From VXLM01 sp034421575 (lineage in GTDB: Bacteria > Chloroflexota > Dehalococcoidia > Lucifugimonadales > VXLM01), in contig DAOUKG010000046.1 in the NCBI GenBank assembly GCA_034421575.1, forward strand, positions 22,127 to 86,126: 64,000 nucleotides of DNA. Reading direction: 5' to 3'. This document shows positions 1 through 8,698 of the stretch, in pieces (position 1 is the first letter of the stretch; every line of letters starts with the position of its first letter). A program made the position numbers and the translations under genes. The notes under the pieces are model-generated. The model was given only the letters and a program-made list of their open reading frames with translations. It did not search any database and was not told where the DNA came from.

Positions 1-2328
1 CTTCGCCTCGAGGGCCACGTGGTTCTTCGGCACGTTGCGCAGGTTGTTGCGCTTCATCGTCATGCCCCGAACGATGCCCATGAAGGCCAGGTAGCCGATG
101 TTGTACTTCTCCTCGGCGCTGATCCGCCAGAACTCCTTGCCCATCTCGACACGTTCAGGATGGAGCACCGGGCCGGTCTGGATGCCCGTCCGCCAGATGT
201 CCTGCTTCCTCATGATGTTGCCGGTGATGTCCGCAGGGTAGTTGCCCACAGGGGCCTGATTGCCATACGCGTCCATGTACAGAGGATCGCCGCCCGTGGG
301 GGCCATCCCCTGCTCACCGAACGATGCCCAGTAGTTGCCCATCGCGGCGCCGAGAGGACTGCCGCTCGTGCCTGCGAAGGCGCGGGTCCATTGGACCGTC
401 CACTGGTTCATCGAGTAGAGCGAGATGTGGTGCTCGAACGGAAGATCGGGGTCCTCCTTTCGAACTCCGCCGGAACCGCCTTCCTCGATGTCAACCTTGA
501 TTCCCAACTGGCCCCAGTGGTCCTGCAGGATCTCGATGTGAGGGAAGTAGGTGGAACTGGCTATGTAGTGCAGCGACAGCGGTCCGCTCCCGTCCTTGCG
601 ATCAAGGTATCCGTCGCCGTTCGCGTCCGAGTAACCCAGGTTCGCCATGATCGCCTTGGCGCCGTCGAGGTCGATGCTGGCGTCAAGGTCGGCGTACTCC
701 TTGCCCGGGAAGTACGGTGTGCTCGCATGAGGGATCCACTGCTGCGGAGTGCCGATTCCGCTTGCCACAACTTCGTTCATCTCGTTCCGGTCGGTCGCTA
801 TCGAGAGCGCCTTGCGGAAGTCCTTCGTGCGGAGGAGCTGTCCCATTTCGGGGTCCTGCACGAACTCGTTCTGCACCGCCGTCGCCGAGTCGTTCCCTGC
901 CGGCGAGCGGAAGATGTAGACGCTGTAGTCGCCCTTCTCCATGTTCGCCATGTAGAGGGGCAGCTCGCTGAGGATCATCGAACCGCCGTAGTAGTCGTTC
1001 TCGCCGTTCATGGCGCGGAAGACGGAGGCAGTCCTGTCCTCGGTGAGGATGAGAATCTGCTCGTCGATGTACGGCATCTGGTTGCCCTCAGGGTCTACGC
1101 CCATGAAGTAATGGTTCCGCACCGCGGCGCGTCCACCATCACAGCACCGTGTCTGGATCAACTCGGACATGGCCGGCGTGTAGATGTCGCCCTTGTAGAT
1201 GAAGTTCGGATCGAACTCCGTCGGTATCGGTCCCGTCTGCCGCCAGTCATTTCCGGGGCCCGACCGGATGTTGTCGATCCGGTTCTGGAGGCCTCGGATG
1301 CTTTCCTGCTCGTACTGCGCCATCAGGGCGTCGATCTCGTCAGGGTTGTACTTGGCGTGGTACCGCTTGTAGACGTGCGAGGGAGCGTAGTAGCAGCGCG
1401 GGCATCCTCGTGTCTTGGACGATCCCCACATGTGCCTGGAGCTTGCGAGGTCGAAGTAGGGGTCGTCGAACTCAATGGTCCAGGTCACGTCGTCAACAAC
1501 CGCGAAGCTTGCCGGGTTTCCGGTGATCTGCGACTTCAACTCGGCCGGCAGGTTCGGGTTGAGCTCAGTGTTGTACATCAGGTCTTCCATCGCAAACCTG
1601 ACATCCTCGATGGTCATCGGGTAGCCGTCCGACCATCGAGCGCCACGACGGTTCGTGAAGGTGTACTTCCTGCCGTCATCGCTCACTTCCCAGCCCTTGA
1701 TGAGCCGAGGCTCGCTGGTGCCCGTCGGGTCGCCATTAACCAGGCTGGTAACCGCCAGGTGGTCCAGCGTCTTGACGTGGTGGGTCGTTATCCTCATGTT
1801 TCCGCCGTATACGCCAATCTCGTCATACGGCGCGATGACCCAGATGTCCTCGTGCACGGGCAGACGTTCTTCCAACGGGAGAATTTGCCCCGACCTGACC
1901 AGCGCCGCCGACTGCGGGGACTCACTGAATTTCGTGGGAATCGGACCGTCCCACTGGTGAGACGGATAGCCGCCCGGCTCCAGCTTCGGCGCCATGTACT
2001 CGAAGCTGGCCATCGCGTCGGCTGGGTCCTCGCCCTCGCGCTCCGGAGAAGTAACGGCTGCTGCGCCGACTCCCGGGCTCACCGGCGCCTCCGGCTGGTC
2101 TGCCGACCTGGCAGGTGCGGCAGGAGCGGGCTGCTGCTGCGCCTGCGGAGCCGTCGTTTCGTATTCCTGGGCAGGGGCAGGGTCTGCGGCGGGAGCCGCG
2201 GGTGCAGCCCTTGCTGCCGGTATGGGCTGTGCCGGCTCTTCCGACGATTCGCAAGCGAGGGCTCCAACCATGGTGACGATAACCACCAAGGCCGCAAACC
2301 CTCCCATATTCAAGAATGTTCGTCGCAT
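1..2328 (-). CDS. ABC transporter substrate-binding lipoprotein, family 5 (peptide type), partial
   Basis: The frame is open on the minus strand from 2328 to the left edge (776 codons seen), so the C-terminus is missing. The ATG at 2328 has a GAGGAG ribosome site about 7 bases upstream; an ATG two codons earlier lies too close to that site. Residues 1-26 form a lipoprotein signal ending in the lipobox ALAC (Cys26). An Ala/Pro/Gln-rich linker follows to about residue 90. The body carries the family-5 signature YTFTNRRGARWSDGYP, followed by the usual segment on feature-forming residues and many Trp/Tyr/Asp. Such proteins bind oligopeptides, nickel or sugars outside the membrane and deliver them to an ABC permease. 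At over 776 residues it is longer than the usual 500-600, as is common in Chloroflexota. Its permease genes would lie beyond the left edge; the ligand cannot be told. Confidence 0.88.
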   Translation of the reverse strand, partial: MRRTFLNMGGFAALVVIVTMVGALACESSEEPAQPIPAARAAPAAPAADPAPAQEYETTAPQAQQQPAPAAPARSADQPEAPVSPGVGAAAVTSPEREGEDPADAMASFEYMAPKLEPGGYPSHQWDGPIPTKFSESPQSAALVRSGQILPLEERLPVHEDIWVIAPYDEIGVYGGNMRITTHHVKTLDHLAVTSLVNGDPTGTSEPRLIKGWEVSDDGRKYTFTNRRGARWSDGYPMTIEDVRFAMEDLMYNTELNPNLPAELKSQITGNPASFAVVDDVTWTIEFDDPYFDLASSRHMWGSSKTRGCPRCYYAPSHVYKRYHAKYNPDEIDALMAQYEQESIRGLQNRIDNIRSGPGNDWRQTGPIPTEFDPNFIYKGDIYTPAMSELIQTRCCDGGRAAVRNHYFMGVDPEGNQMPYIDEQILILTEDRTASVFRAMNGENDYYGGSMILSELPLYMANMEKGDYSVYIFRSPAGNDSATAVQNEFVQDPEMGQLLRTKDFRKALSIATDRNEMNEVVASGIGTPQQWIPHASTPYFPGKEYADLDASIDLDGAKAIMANLGYSDANGDGYLDRKDGSGPLSLHYIASSTYFPHIEILQDHWGQLGIKVDIEEGGSGGVRKEDPDLPFEHHISLYSMNQWTVQWTRAFAGTSGSPLGAAMGNYWASFGEQGMAPTGGDPLYMDAYGNQAPVGNYPADITGNIMRKQDIWRTGIQTGPVLHPERVEMGKEFWRISAEEKYNIGYLAFMGIVRGMTMKRNNLRNVPKNHVALEAK

Positions 2329-2398
2329 AGTCATTCTCCTCTCAGAATTGAGAATATCTTTTCCGCACTTTGTTGCCGATTCGAATTGCGTTCCCTCA

Positions 2399-2427
2399 CT
2401 TTTAGCATTTATAGGAAGATAAGTCAA
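2399..2427 (-). promoter_or_regulatory. Putative sigma-70 promoter of the solute-binding gene
   Basis: Read on the minus strand, a -35 box TTGACT (2427-2422) and a -10-like TAAAAG (2404-2399) are 17 bases apart, about 70 bases upstream of the start codon at 2328. The stretch is AT-rich compared with its surroundings. A short inverted repeat, GACTG-TT-CAGTC, lies just upstream at about 2432-2443 and could be an operator. The -10 is a weak match. Confidence 0.4.
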
Positions 2428-2445
2428 TCGTGACTGTTCAGTCGC

Positions 2446-2483
2446 AAATGTTCAGAGTTGATGAGGCGAACACGCCCCTCCCC
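2446..2483. repeat. Isolated end of the family-1 inverted-repeat element
   Basis: The stretch TGTTCAGAGTTGATGAGG and what follows match, in reverse orientation, the right end of the composite family-1 element at 28143-28434. No partner end is seen, so this looks like a remnant abutting the complete element at 2484-2661. Together the two fill most of the gene-free interval 2329-2740. Confidence 0.45.
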
Positions 2484-2661
2484 GTAACTGATCAGACTTC
2501 ATGAGACCGCTAAACACACACAACCCACCCGTCATTCCCGCCCCGTACCACGATACGGGGCGGGAATCTAATCCCCTCTCCCGTTCGCGGGAGAGGGCTA
2601 GAGCCTGCCCCGTTGCAGAACGGGGGTGAGGGTGTTCCTCTCACCGACTCTGAACAGTTAC
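2484..2661. mobile_element. MITE-like element, family 1, copy A
   Basis: The ends are imperfect inverted repeats: the left begins GTAACTGATCAGACTTCATG and the right ends CTCTGAACAGTTAC. Between them lie two hairpin units. One is a palindrome around CCGTACCACGATACGG, and the other is the CTCTCCCGTTCGCGGGAGAG hairpin that recurs across the window. No reading frame is coded inside. At 178 bp with no transposase it fits a non-autonomous element. Copies B, C and D are at 9360, 28143 and 52955. Confidence 0.6.
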
Positions 2662-2740
2662 CTCCGCTCCCGCATCTTGCAAAGCCGGTGGCGCTGGAGG
2701 ACAATTGCCCTTCAACATGCCCGAACAACTCCGATGAGGT

Positions 2741-3850
2741 ATGCCTATGCCGCCGATCAAGTCCGGAATCTTCATCATGCCGTTTCACGACCCCGCCAAG
2801 CCCCTGGCGCAGTGCTACGACGAGGACATGGAACTGGTCATCCGCGCCGACGAGCTGGGGTTCGACGAGTTCTGGATCGGCGAGCATCACACGATGGCGT
2901 ACGAGAACATCACAATGCCGGAGCTCTTCATCGCGGCCGCCATGCCGCAGACGAAGAACATCCACATGGGCCCAGCCCCCGTATGTCTCCAGCAGCACCA
3001 TCCGCTCCTCGTGGCGAGCAGGCTCGCCATGCTGGACCACCTGAGCAAGGGCCGCCTCGATCTCTGCTTCGGCCCCGGCAGCGTCTCCACCGATTTGGAG
3101 ATACTGGGTATTGAGCCAAAGGACTCATCGAGGATGGTTGCCGAGTCGATGGACATGATCCTCAAACTCTGGGCATCCAACGGGCCCATCGATCTGAAAG
3201 GCGAGTTCTGGAACATAGGGATGCACGAACACATCGACCTCGAAGTCGGACTCGGCATCGTCCATAAGCCCTACCAACAGCCGCACCCTCCCATCTCCAT
3301 GCCCATAACGTCGTGGAACTCAGGCACCGCCAGGGCTGCGGGACAGCGGGGTTTCCAACCCTTCGCGCACAGCCTCATCACGACAAACGTTGTCGCCAAT
3401 ATCTGGGAGACCTATGAGACGGCCTCACTCGAGGCGGGAAACGAACCCGACCGCAACGACTTCAAGATCGCCCGCGCGGTGTTCCTCGCCGACACGACGG
3501 AAGAGGCCCAGGCCATTGCGAGGACCAACTCACTCGCCGGCGGATTCAACTACATCGGCGACCTTCTGAGCCGTGGAGGCGCGGGTAGGGGAATGATGAA
3601 GCGTGATCAGGACATGCCCGACGCCGACTGCAACTTGGACTTCTGGATGAGCGACCAGATCATCGCCGGAGACGTCGACCATGCCCTCGACAGGCTCCTG
3701 GCGATGGTCGACGAGACGGGGGAGTTCGGCACCCTCGTGACTATGGCCTACGACTGGGACGATAAAGACCGCTGGGTCCACAGCCTCGAACTCTTCGCCA
3801 ACGAGCTCATGCCCGCCCTTAACAGGTCCGTCGGCGCCGTCCCTGTGTGA
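2741..3850 (+). CDS. LLM class flavin-dependent oxidoreductase (luciferase-like monooxygenase)
   Basis: This 369-residue protein has the bacterial-luciferase TIM-barrel pattern. The N-terminus PIKSGIFIMPFHDP gives strand 1, then ELGFDEFWIGEHH (about residues 46-58) carries the Glu-His-His segment typical of LLM enzymes. A further block, LAMLDHLSKGRLDLCFGPG (about 99-117), is the common substrate/flavin region. Family members use FMNH2 or F420 to oxidise alkanes, sulfonates or ring compounds; the substrate here is unknown. ATGs occur at 2741 and 2747. The GAGG at 2736 is better spaced for the second, so the protein may be two residues shorter. It is a single gene following the repeat-rich interval. 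Expanded LLM families are typical of SAR202 genomes, which is part of the lineage inference. Confidence 0.9.
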   Translation: MPMPPIKSGIFIMPFHDPAKPLAQCYDEDMELVIRADELGFDEFWIGEHHTMAYENITMPELFIAAAMPQTKNIHMGPAPVCLQQHHPLLVASRLAMLDHLSKGRLDLCFGPGSVSTDLEILGIEPKDSSRMVAESMDMILKLWASNGPIDLKGEFWNIGMHEHIDLEVGLGIVHKPYQQPHPPISMPITSWNSGTARAAGQRGFQPFAHSLITTNVVANIWETYETASLEAGNEPDRNDFKIARAVFLADTTEEAQAIARTNSLAGGFNYIGDLLSRGGAGRGMMKRDQDMPDADCNLDFWMSDQIIAGDVDHALDRLLAMVDETGEFGTLVTMAYDWDDKDRWVHSLELFANELMPALNRSVGAVPV

Positions 3851-3966
3851 TCAAAGCCCCGTTCGTTACAAAATCACGTACCTGTTCGCGTTGACATCAC
3901 ATACCCGTTCGCGCTGAGCTTGTCGAAGCGTAGACGGCCACAAGGTTCCCAACCGCAGGAAACCTC
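3851..3966. repeat. Intergenic spacer with a GAGCTTGTCGAAG repeat
   Basis: The unit CCCGTTCGCGCTGAGCTTGT at about 3904-3923, continuing CGAAGCG, is one of several copies of a dispersed motif whose common form is CCCTGAGCCTGTCGAAGGG. Other copies lie near 28306, 35404, 43603 and 47917. No promoter is obvious ahead of the gene at 3967. Confidence 0.5.
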
Positions 3967-4674
3967 ATGCGACTCATCCTCATCGGCTGCGAGTACACCG
4001 GCAAGGCGACCCTGGCCGCCAACATATCTCGTTGGATGATCGAGAAGATGGGTGTGTCCCTCGTCCGCTGGCACGACCACTTCGTGGTCCCGCGCCTCGA
4101 CCGGCACACGATCATCACCGCGGACGGCTCTGACGCCGTCATCGGCAAGGACGAGCATGACCTGAACACGGATGGAGACGAAGAGCAGATCATGTCCCTC
4201 CGTCCCAACGTCCTTGAGCAGCTTCAGCGTCACAACATCTGGCGGCACATGCACCCGGGCCTGCTCGGCGCGGCCGACGTGCTGTTCATCAACTTCTACT
4301 ATGCGGAAGCCGTCTACGCGCCCCTCTACTACGGCTACGGCGCGGCCGGCACCTTCGCCGACCGCACGGCGAGGGCGCGCGAGTGGGACACCGAGCTTCT
4401 TCCCTACGCGCCGGATACGGTGCTCGTGCTCCTGACGGCCGATCCCGCCACCGTGTCCCGGCGTTTGTCTGAGTGCCCTCGCCTTCGCGGCGTCCTCAAG
4501 GAGCAGGACGTACCCTTCGTCCTCGACCGCTTTCGAGAGGAGTACGAGGCAAGCCTCATCGAGCGAAAGTTCACCCTCGACACTACGGACTCCGGACCTC
4601 AAGAGACCCTGGGGAATTTCGTCGATAGCATCCGCCCACACCTGAGCGAGACTGACCTTCGGCGCATGGGTTGA
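3967..4674 (+). CDS. P-loop NTPase-like protein (nucleoside or nucleotide kinase fold), function unknown
   Basis: The 235-residue protein opens with MRLILIGCEYTGKATLAA. This is a Walker A-like loop (residues 7-15) in which Ala follows the Lys and Thr comes one place later. Near the C-terminal half, VLVLLTADPATVSRRLSE resembles the segment that closes deoxynucleoside and shikimate-type kinases, with LIERKF and FVDSIRPHL as the last helices. No substrate motif is recognised. It ends 6 bases before the stop of the convergent nucleotidyltransferase gene. It may be a small-molecule kinase, but the altered P-loop makes activity uncertain. Confidence 0.6.
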   Translation: MRLILIGCEYTGKATLAANISRWMIEKMGVSLVRWHDHFVVPRLDRHTIITADGSDAVIGKDEHDLNTDGDEEQIMSLRPNVLEQLQRHNIWRHMHPGLLGAADVLFINFYYAEAVYAPLYYGYGAAGTFADRTARAREWDTELLPYAPDTVLVLLTADPATVSRRLSECPRLRGVLKEQDVPFVLDRFREEYEASLIERKFTLDTTDSGPQETLGNFVDSIRPHLSETDLRRMG

Positions 4675-4680
4675 ATGTGT

Positions 4681-5934
4681 CTAGCTTCCGTCCTCGCCCC
4701 CATGAAGTCGGCGCGCCAGACCCCTCTCGTCCTCCGCCGACTGCACAAGTCCGTCGAGCCTGGCGTCCAACAGCTTATCAAGCGTTTGCCCAACCGCTGG
4801 GCCTTGCGGCACTCCAATCTCCATCAGGTTGTTTCCATCCAGTGAAGTTCGAACATGCCGCAGCTCGTCGAGGTACAGCCGGAGCCTGGCAGCCACTTTC
4901 GGGTCGGTTTCAGCCATCGCACATGACTCAATGGCGCTGCCATGTAGGCCGTGCAGCAGCCGGTACACGCGACTCCTTGCAATGTTCTCGCCCATGAGCT
5001 CCTCTGTGCGTCCGTGTACCTCCACCACGTCCCGAATGACCCGCGCCCACTCAGCATTCAGATTGAGCCGTTCGATCACTGAATCCACATCGTCGTCCCC
5101 AATGGACTGCACGATGGAACCCAGCAGCAACTCGGCCCTCTGAGCGTCAGCCTCCGACGCCGCGTCGAATGCCCTCAGTGATGTGGTGTTCGCCCTTAGC
5201 TCAGGATGGATCGCGGAAAGTACTCCCAGTCTATCCGCCAACTCGACCATCTTCGCGGCGCGAGGTTCATTGAATATGCGCTCGAACTCGTGCCGCACAC
5301 GGTCAGGGCTGATGGCGCTCATGTAGGGAAGGGACTGCTCCAGCAATTCACCCGTCCGCGCCTCAAGCTGAAAGTCATGGCGGCATACATAGCGAATGAC
5401 TCGGATTACCCGTGTGGCGTCGTCCACGAAGCTGCGGTCATGCAGTACGCGAATAAGCCCGCGCTCCAGGTCTTTCACCCCACCGTGCGGATCGAGCAGG
5501 TCGCCCCATGAGTCCTCGCAGAGCGATATGGCCATCGCGTTTATGGTGAAGTCCCGTCGCGCCAGGTCGTCATCTATCGTGCCGGGGAACACCGTCGGAA
5601 GAGCGCCCGGACGCTCGTAGGTCTCACGCCGGGCAGTCGAGATGTCCAGATCGAAGCCCTGAACGGTGAGCGACCACGTCCCGAACTCCGTGGCCTTGCG
5701 GACTGAAGCGTCGCCCTGTCCGATAATTGACTCGACGAGCCGTTCGGTTTCCCTCGACGCCATGATGTCGACGTCGACGGGCGCCGCGTCAGTGAGCGCG
5801 TCCCTCACGGTTCCGCCGACAACATACACTTCGACGCCAAGACGGGAAGCGGTCCGGGAGATACTCCTGAGGACGGAGAGCGACGTTCCGCCAAGACGCT
5901 CATCGAGTCTGTCAGAGACGTTCATTGAGCGCAT
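4681..5934 (-). CDS. CCA tRNA nucleotidyltransferase / poly(A) polymerase family protein
   Basis: This class II nucleotidyltransferase (417 residues) adds CCA to tRNA 3' ends or A tails to RNA. Residues 37-44 read YVVGGTVRD (the GGxVRD loop). VDVDIM at 53-58 holds the catalytic Asp pair, and RRDFTINAMA at 126-135 is the ATP/CTP-selecting motif. DRSFVDDATRVIRVIRY then matches the conserved neck helix. The remaining half is helical with no HD domain seen. Of the three tRNA genes in this window, one lacks an encoded CCA, so a CCA-adding enzyme is needed. CCA adder and poly(A) polymerase cannot be told apart by eye. The start could also be the Met at codon 4; neither has a strong ribosome site. 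Confidence 0.88.
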   Translation of the reverse strand: MRSMNVSDRLDERLGGTSLSVLRSISRTASRLGVEVYVVGGTVRDALTDAAPVDVDIMASRETERLVESIIGQGDASVRKATEFGTWSLTVQGFDLDISTARRETYERPGALPTVFPGTIDDDLARRDFTINAMAISLCEDSWGDLLDPHGGVKDLERGLIRVLHDRSFVDDATRVIRVIRYVCRHDFQLEARTGELLEQSLPYMSAISPDRVRHEFERIFNEPRAAKMVELADRLGVLSAIHPELRANTTSLRAFDAASEADAQRAELLLGSIVQSIGDDDVDSVIERLNLNAEWARVIRDVVEVHGRTEELMGENIARSRVYRLLHGLHGSAIESCAMAETDPKVAARLRLYLDELRHVRTSLDGNNLMEIGVPQGPAVGQTLDKLLDARLDGLVQSAEDERGLARRLHGGEDGS

Positions 5935-5962
5935 CGGGACTGCGTGGCGAACGGAAGCGGCG

Positions 5963-6436
5963 TTAGTCTCCGCCCTGTACGACCTGCAGAATTTCCTGGG
6001 CGTGTCCTTCCGGGTCGACCTCGTGCCAGGACTTCATGATGGTGCCCTCCTCGTCGATGAGGAAGGTCTTCCTAATGATGCCTACCGTGCGTTGGCCGCG
6101 GAACTCTTTCTCGCCCCATACTCCGTATGCGTCGATGCATGTGCGGTGGACGTCTGCGAGCAGCGGGAAGTTCAGGTGGAACTTGTCGATGAACTGCTGG
6201 TGCGAGTCCAAATCGTCGGCGCTGACTCCCAGCACGACGAGGTCCTCCCTGTCCAACTCGTCCTTGCTGTCACGGAACCCGCAGGCCTCCTTGGTGCAGC
6301 CCGGAGTGTCGTCCTTGGGATAGAAGTACAGCACCACCTTCTTCCCCTGCAGTTCGTCCAACGTGACGTTGCCTCCGCTCGACGATGGCAGGGAAAAGGC
6401 GGGCGCCCTATCGCCGGCTTCGAGATGTACGCTCAT
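5963..6436 (-). CDS. bcp: Thioredoxin-dependent peroxiredoxin, Bcp/PrxQ type
   Basis: This 157-residue protein reduces H2O2 and alkyl hydroperoxides in the cytoplasm. LYFYPKDDTPGCTKEACGF (residues 36-54) has the peroxidatic Cys47 in PGCT. The resolving Cys52 follows five residues on, the hallmark spacing of atypical two-Cys PrxQ/Bcp enzymes. RTVGIIRKTFLIDEEG is the conserved C-terminal strand pair. Length is normal. A ribosome site (GGAGAAGATATCC) precedes the ATG at 6436. It lies 28 bases upstream of the nucleotidyltransferase gene on the same strand and may be co-transcribed with it. Confidence 0.95.
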   Translation of the reverse strand: MSVHLEAGDRAPAFSLPSSSGGNVTLDELQGKKVVLYFYPKDDTPGCTKEACGFRDSKDELDREDLVVLGVSADDLDSHQQFIDKFHLNFPLLADVHRTCIDAYGVWGEKEFRGQRTVGIIRKTFLIDEEGTIMKSWHEVDPEGHAQEILQVVQGGD

Positions 6437-6531
6437 GGATATCTTCTCCTAAGCGGAACGGTATGTTCGGAATGCCCCGATCACAGTCGCCCGCCCCAAT
6501 GGACGAGCGCCTGCCTAATCACTTGATGCGA

Positions 6532-8511
6532 TTAGCTCTCCTCGGACGGCGGGACCAGTGTCGTGTCTGCCGGATAGAGCTCCCACTGCCATTCGACACC
6601 TTCGTTCTTGGGTGTCTTGAGCATGGTCTTGTTTCTAAGCAGTTGGGTCACGTACTCAAGGAGGTCTTCGGCACAGCACGCGCAATAGTCGTACTTTTCG
6701 ATCAGTCGTTTGACGATCGAAATTCGCCGCTGCGACCATTCTGCGCGTTGGCGCTTGAAACGCGGTCTGGTGAAGGCGCGCTGCATTTCGCGCGTCGAAG
6801 GGAAGAGACTGGACTCGATTGCCGCCATGAGCCTCGGATCGGTCGTGTAGTCGAACGTCCGTCCCCGCTCTTGGAACAACGAGGCCAGACGGTTGATCTC
6901 CTTGCGGAACGCTTCCTTGTCCCTATCACGGATGTTGATCGGACGTTCCAACTCCTGCATCTCGCGTTCGTCGACTTCGACATCGCCGGAGAGATAGTCC
7001 CGCACGTTCGTGAGATAGCCGTCCAGCAGAATTGCAGCCGTGTCGTCGAACGAGTCCGAGAATGCGCGCTGTATTTCACGAAGGGCCAGGTCGTTGTACT
7101 CGCTGACCGCGTCGCTTATCAGGCTGATGGAATTTTCCCTGCCTGCCTGGTCCAGGCTGATGTTCTCGCTCATGCCCTCCCACAGGCTGTTCAGCACGGC
7201 CAACGGGGTCACACACTTGATGTCGGGAACTGTGGCGACGCTGGCGATCCGGTTCATCACGTATCGGGGCGATATCCCGCTCATCCCCTCGCCGGCGTGA
7301 TGCCGCTTCATCTCGATCATGTCCTGGCGGGTGTACGATCCGACCATCCGCCCGTCGTAGAGACGCATCTTGTCCAAAAGGGTCATGCCCTGCCGGGCGG
7401 GCTGGTCGAGGCGGGACAGGACGGCGAACGTACTGGCCACTTGGAACGAGAGAGGTGCAATGCAGGCGCTCTCTTCCCCGTCCGTAGCGATGACTTTGTC
7501 GTATATCTTGACTTCCTCGCTGACACGCAGATTGTACGGCACTTGGACAGCGATGATGCGGTCCTTGAGCGCCTCGGAGTGCTCGTCGAGGGTGAATGTG
7601 TTGAAGTCGCCCTCGTTCGAGTGGCCGATGATGACCTCTTCGGCATAGATCGAGCCGAACTTCTCCATCTTGATGACCTGCTCTTGGGCCAGTCCCAACA
7701 GCGCTGTGAGCAGGTGTTTGTCGGCCTTGAACATCTCCACGAGCTCGATCATGCCCCGGTTGGCTACGTTGAACTCGCCGTCCATCCGAAACGCCTGTCC
7801 GGCCACCGCGGTGCGGTCCCCCTCGAGGCGGCCGGTGTCGATGCTCCCGACGAGGAGAGAGGAGTCGGCGTTCGGATTCGTCGCCACGAAGTACCCGACG
7901 CCCACGGCCTCGTGCTCGGAAAACGTCACCCGCTCGACCGGCATCTCGGCGATGTTGCCTTTGTATTTCGTTCCGAGCAGATAGCGGTTTCTGGGGTTTA
8001 GGTTCCCCTCTATCTCGATACCGTACTGCTCCTTCAAGACGGGGCGAAGCGAGTGCGGAATCAGGTGCAGAGGCTCCTCCTGCATCGGACAGTCTGCGAT
8101 GGCGTAGACGGCCCCTTCGTCAGTGCGGGTGTAGTCCTCAAGCGCCTTCTTTATCAGGGCGACGATGGTCGACTTTCCGCTTGCGGGAGGGCCAAGCAGC
8201 AGGAGTATGCGCTTTCTCGTCTCCGCTCCCTTGGCGGCTGCTTCGAAGTACTCGACGATCTGCGTGAGAACGTCATCGAGTCCGAAGATGTCGTCTTCAA
8301 AGAGTCGATAGATTGGCTCCCCTGCAGGTGAGGTGTCGACCTTCTTGGCCAGGATGGCGTCGCGCACCCGGGTGTGCGCGAGCTTGACCATGGATGGATT
8401 CTCGACCACCATCGCAAGGTAGTCCGCAAAGGTGCCACTCCAGTCGTAAAGAGCCGACTCTCGCTCACTCGCAGCTAGGATTTCCTTGATCGACATCATA
8501 TTCTCGGCCAT
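6532..8511 (-). CDS. prkA: PrkA family serine protein kinase / AAA+ protein
   Basis: The 659-residue protein has an N-terminal AAA+ PrkA domain with the P-loop GPPASGKST (residues 107-115 from the chosen start). Its C-terminal domain is the PrkA kinase-like region, ending near CACCAEDLLEYVTQLL. I chose the ATG at 8511 because a GGGGAG ribosome site lies 6 bases upstream; the frame stays open 15 codons further back without a site. PrkA proteins act in stress and stationary-phase control, and some are now described as AAA+ proteases rather than kinases. In many bacteria prkA sits with a DUF444 (yeaH) gene and spoVR, but neither is here, so this copy is an orphan. Confidence 0.92.
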   Translation of the reverse strand: MAENMMSIKEILAASERESALYDWSGTFADYLAMVVENPSMVKLAHTRVRDAILAKKVDTSPAGEPIYRLFEDDIFGLDDVLTQIVEYFEAAAKGAETRKRILLLLGPPASGKSTIVALIKKALEDYTRTDEGAVYAIADCPMQEEPLHLIPHSLRPVLKEQYGIEIEGNLNPRNRYLLGTKYKGNIAEMPVERVTFSEHEAVGVGYFVATNPNADSSLLVGSIDTGRLEGDRTAVAGQAFRMDGEFNVANRGMIELVEMFKADKHLLTALLGLAQEQVIKMEKFGSIYAEEVIIGHSNEGDFNTFTLDEHSEALKDRIIAVQVPYNLRVSEEVKIYDKVIATDGEESACIAPLSFQVASTFAVLSRLDQPARQGMTLLDKMRLYDGRMVGSYTRQDMIEMKRHHAGEGMSGISPRYVMNRIASVATVPDIKCVTPLAVLNSLWEGMSENISLDQAGRENSISLISDAVSEYNDLALREIQRAFSDSFDDTAAILLDGYLTNVRDYLSGDVEVDEREMQELERPINIRDRDKEAFRKEINRLASLFQERGRTFDYTTDPRLMAAIESSLFPSTREMQRAFTRPRFKRQRAEWSQRRISIVKRLIEKYDYCACCAEDLLEYVTQLLRNKTMLKTPKNEGVEWQWELYPADTTLVPPSEES

Positions 8512-8566
8512 AACGATCTCCCCTTGGCGCAATCTCCAAGAGTTCCTTCGTCTCAAGATGCTAGAA

Positions 8567-8670
8567 GGTGTCTGAAAAGAGACCCGTTCACTCCCGCGCC
8601 CAAAACGGGGCGGGCCTTGAACCTGTCGAAGGTCGCACCACGAACGGTCGTCGTGGACTTGTCAGACACC
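8567..8670. repeat. Short inverted-repeat element upstream of prkA
   Basis: GGTGTCTGA at 8567-8575 is matched by TCAGACACC at 8662-8670. The similarity loosely extends inward to a GACCCGTTC / GAACGG pair. The interior holds a degenerate copy of the CCTGTCGAAGG motif. At 104 bp it is a third kind of inverted-repeat unit. It lies 55 bp upstream of the prkA start and may affect its promoter or act as a terminator for the gene at 8699-9259. Confidence 0.4.
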
Positions 8671-8698
8671 CTCTCAGACGTGGAACGCGTCGTTGGTT

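Noticed and set aside
19..2433. 804-codon plus-strand open frame
   Set aside because: It is the antisense of the solute-binding lipoprotein gene. The minus-strand frame has a signal peptide, lipobox, ribosome site and family motifs, while the plus-strand product is low-complexity Arg/Val-rich with no motif.
6385..8001. 538-codon plus-strand frame opposite prkA
   Set aside because: The minus strand encodes full PrkA motifs. The antisense product has no recognisable domain and reflects G+C-rich codon bias.
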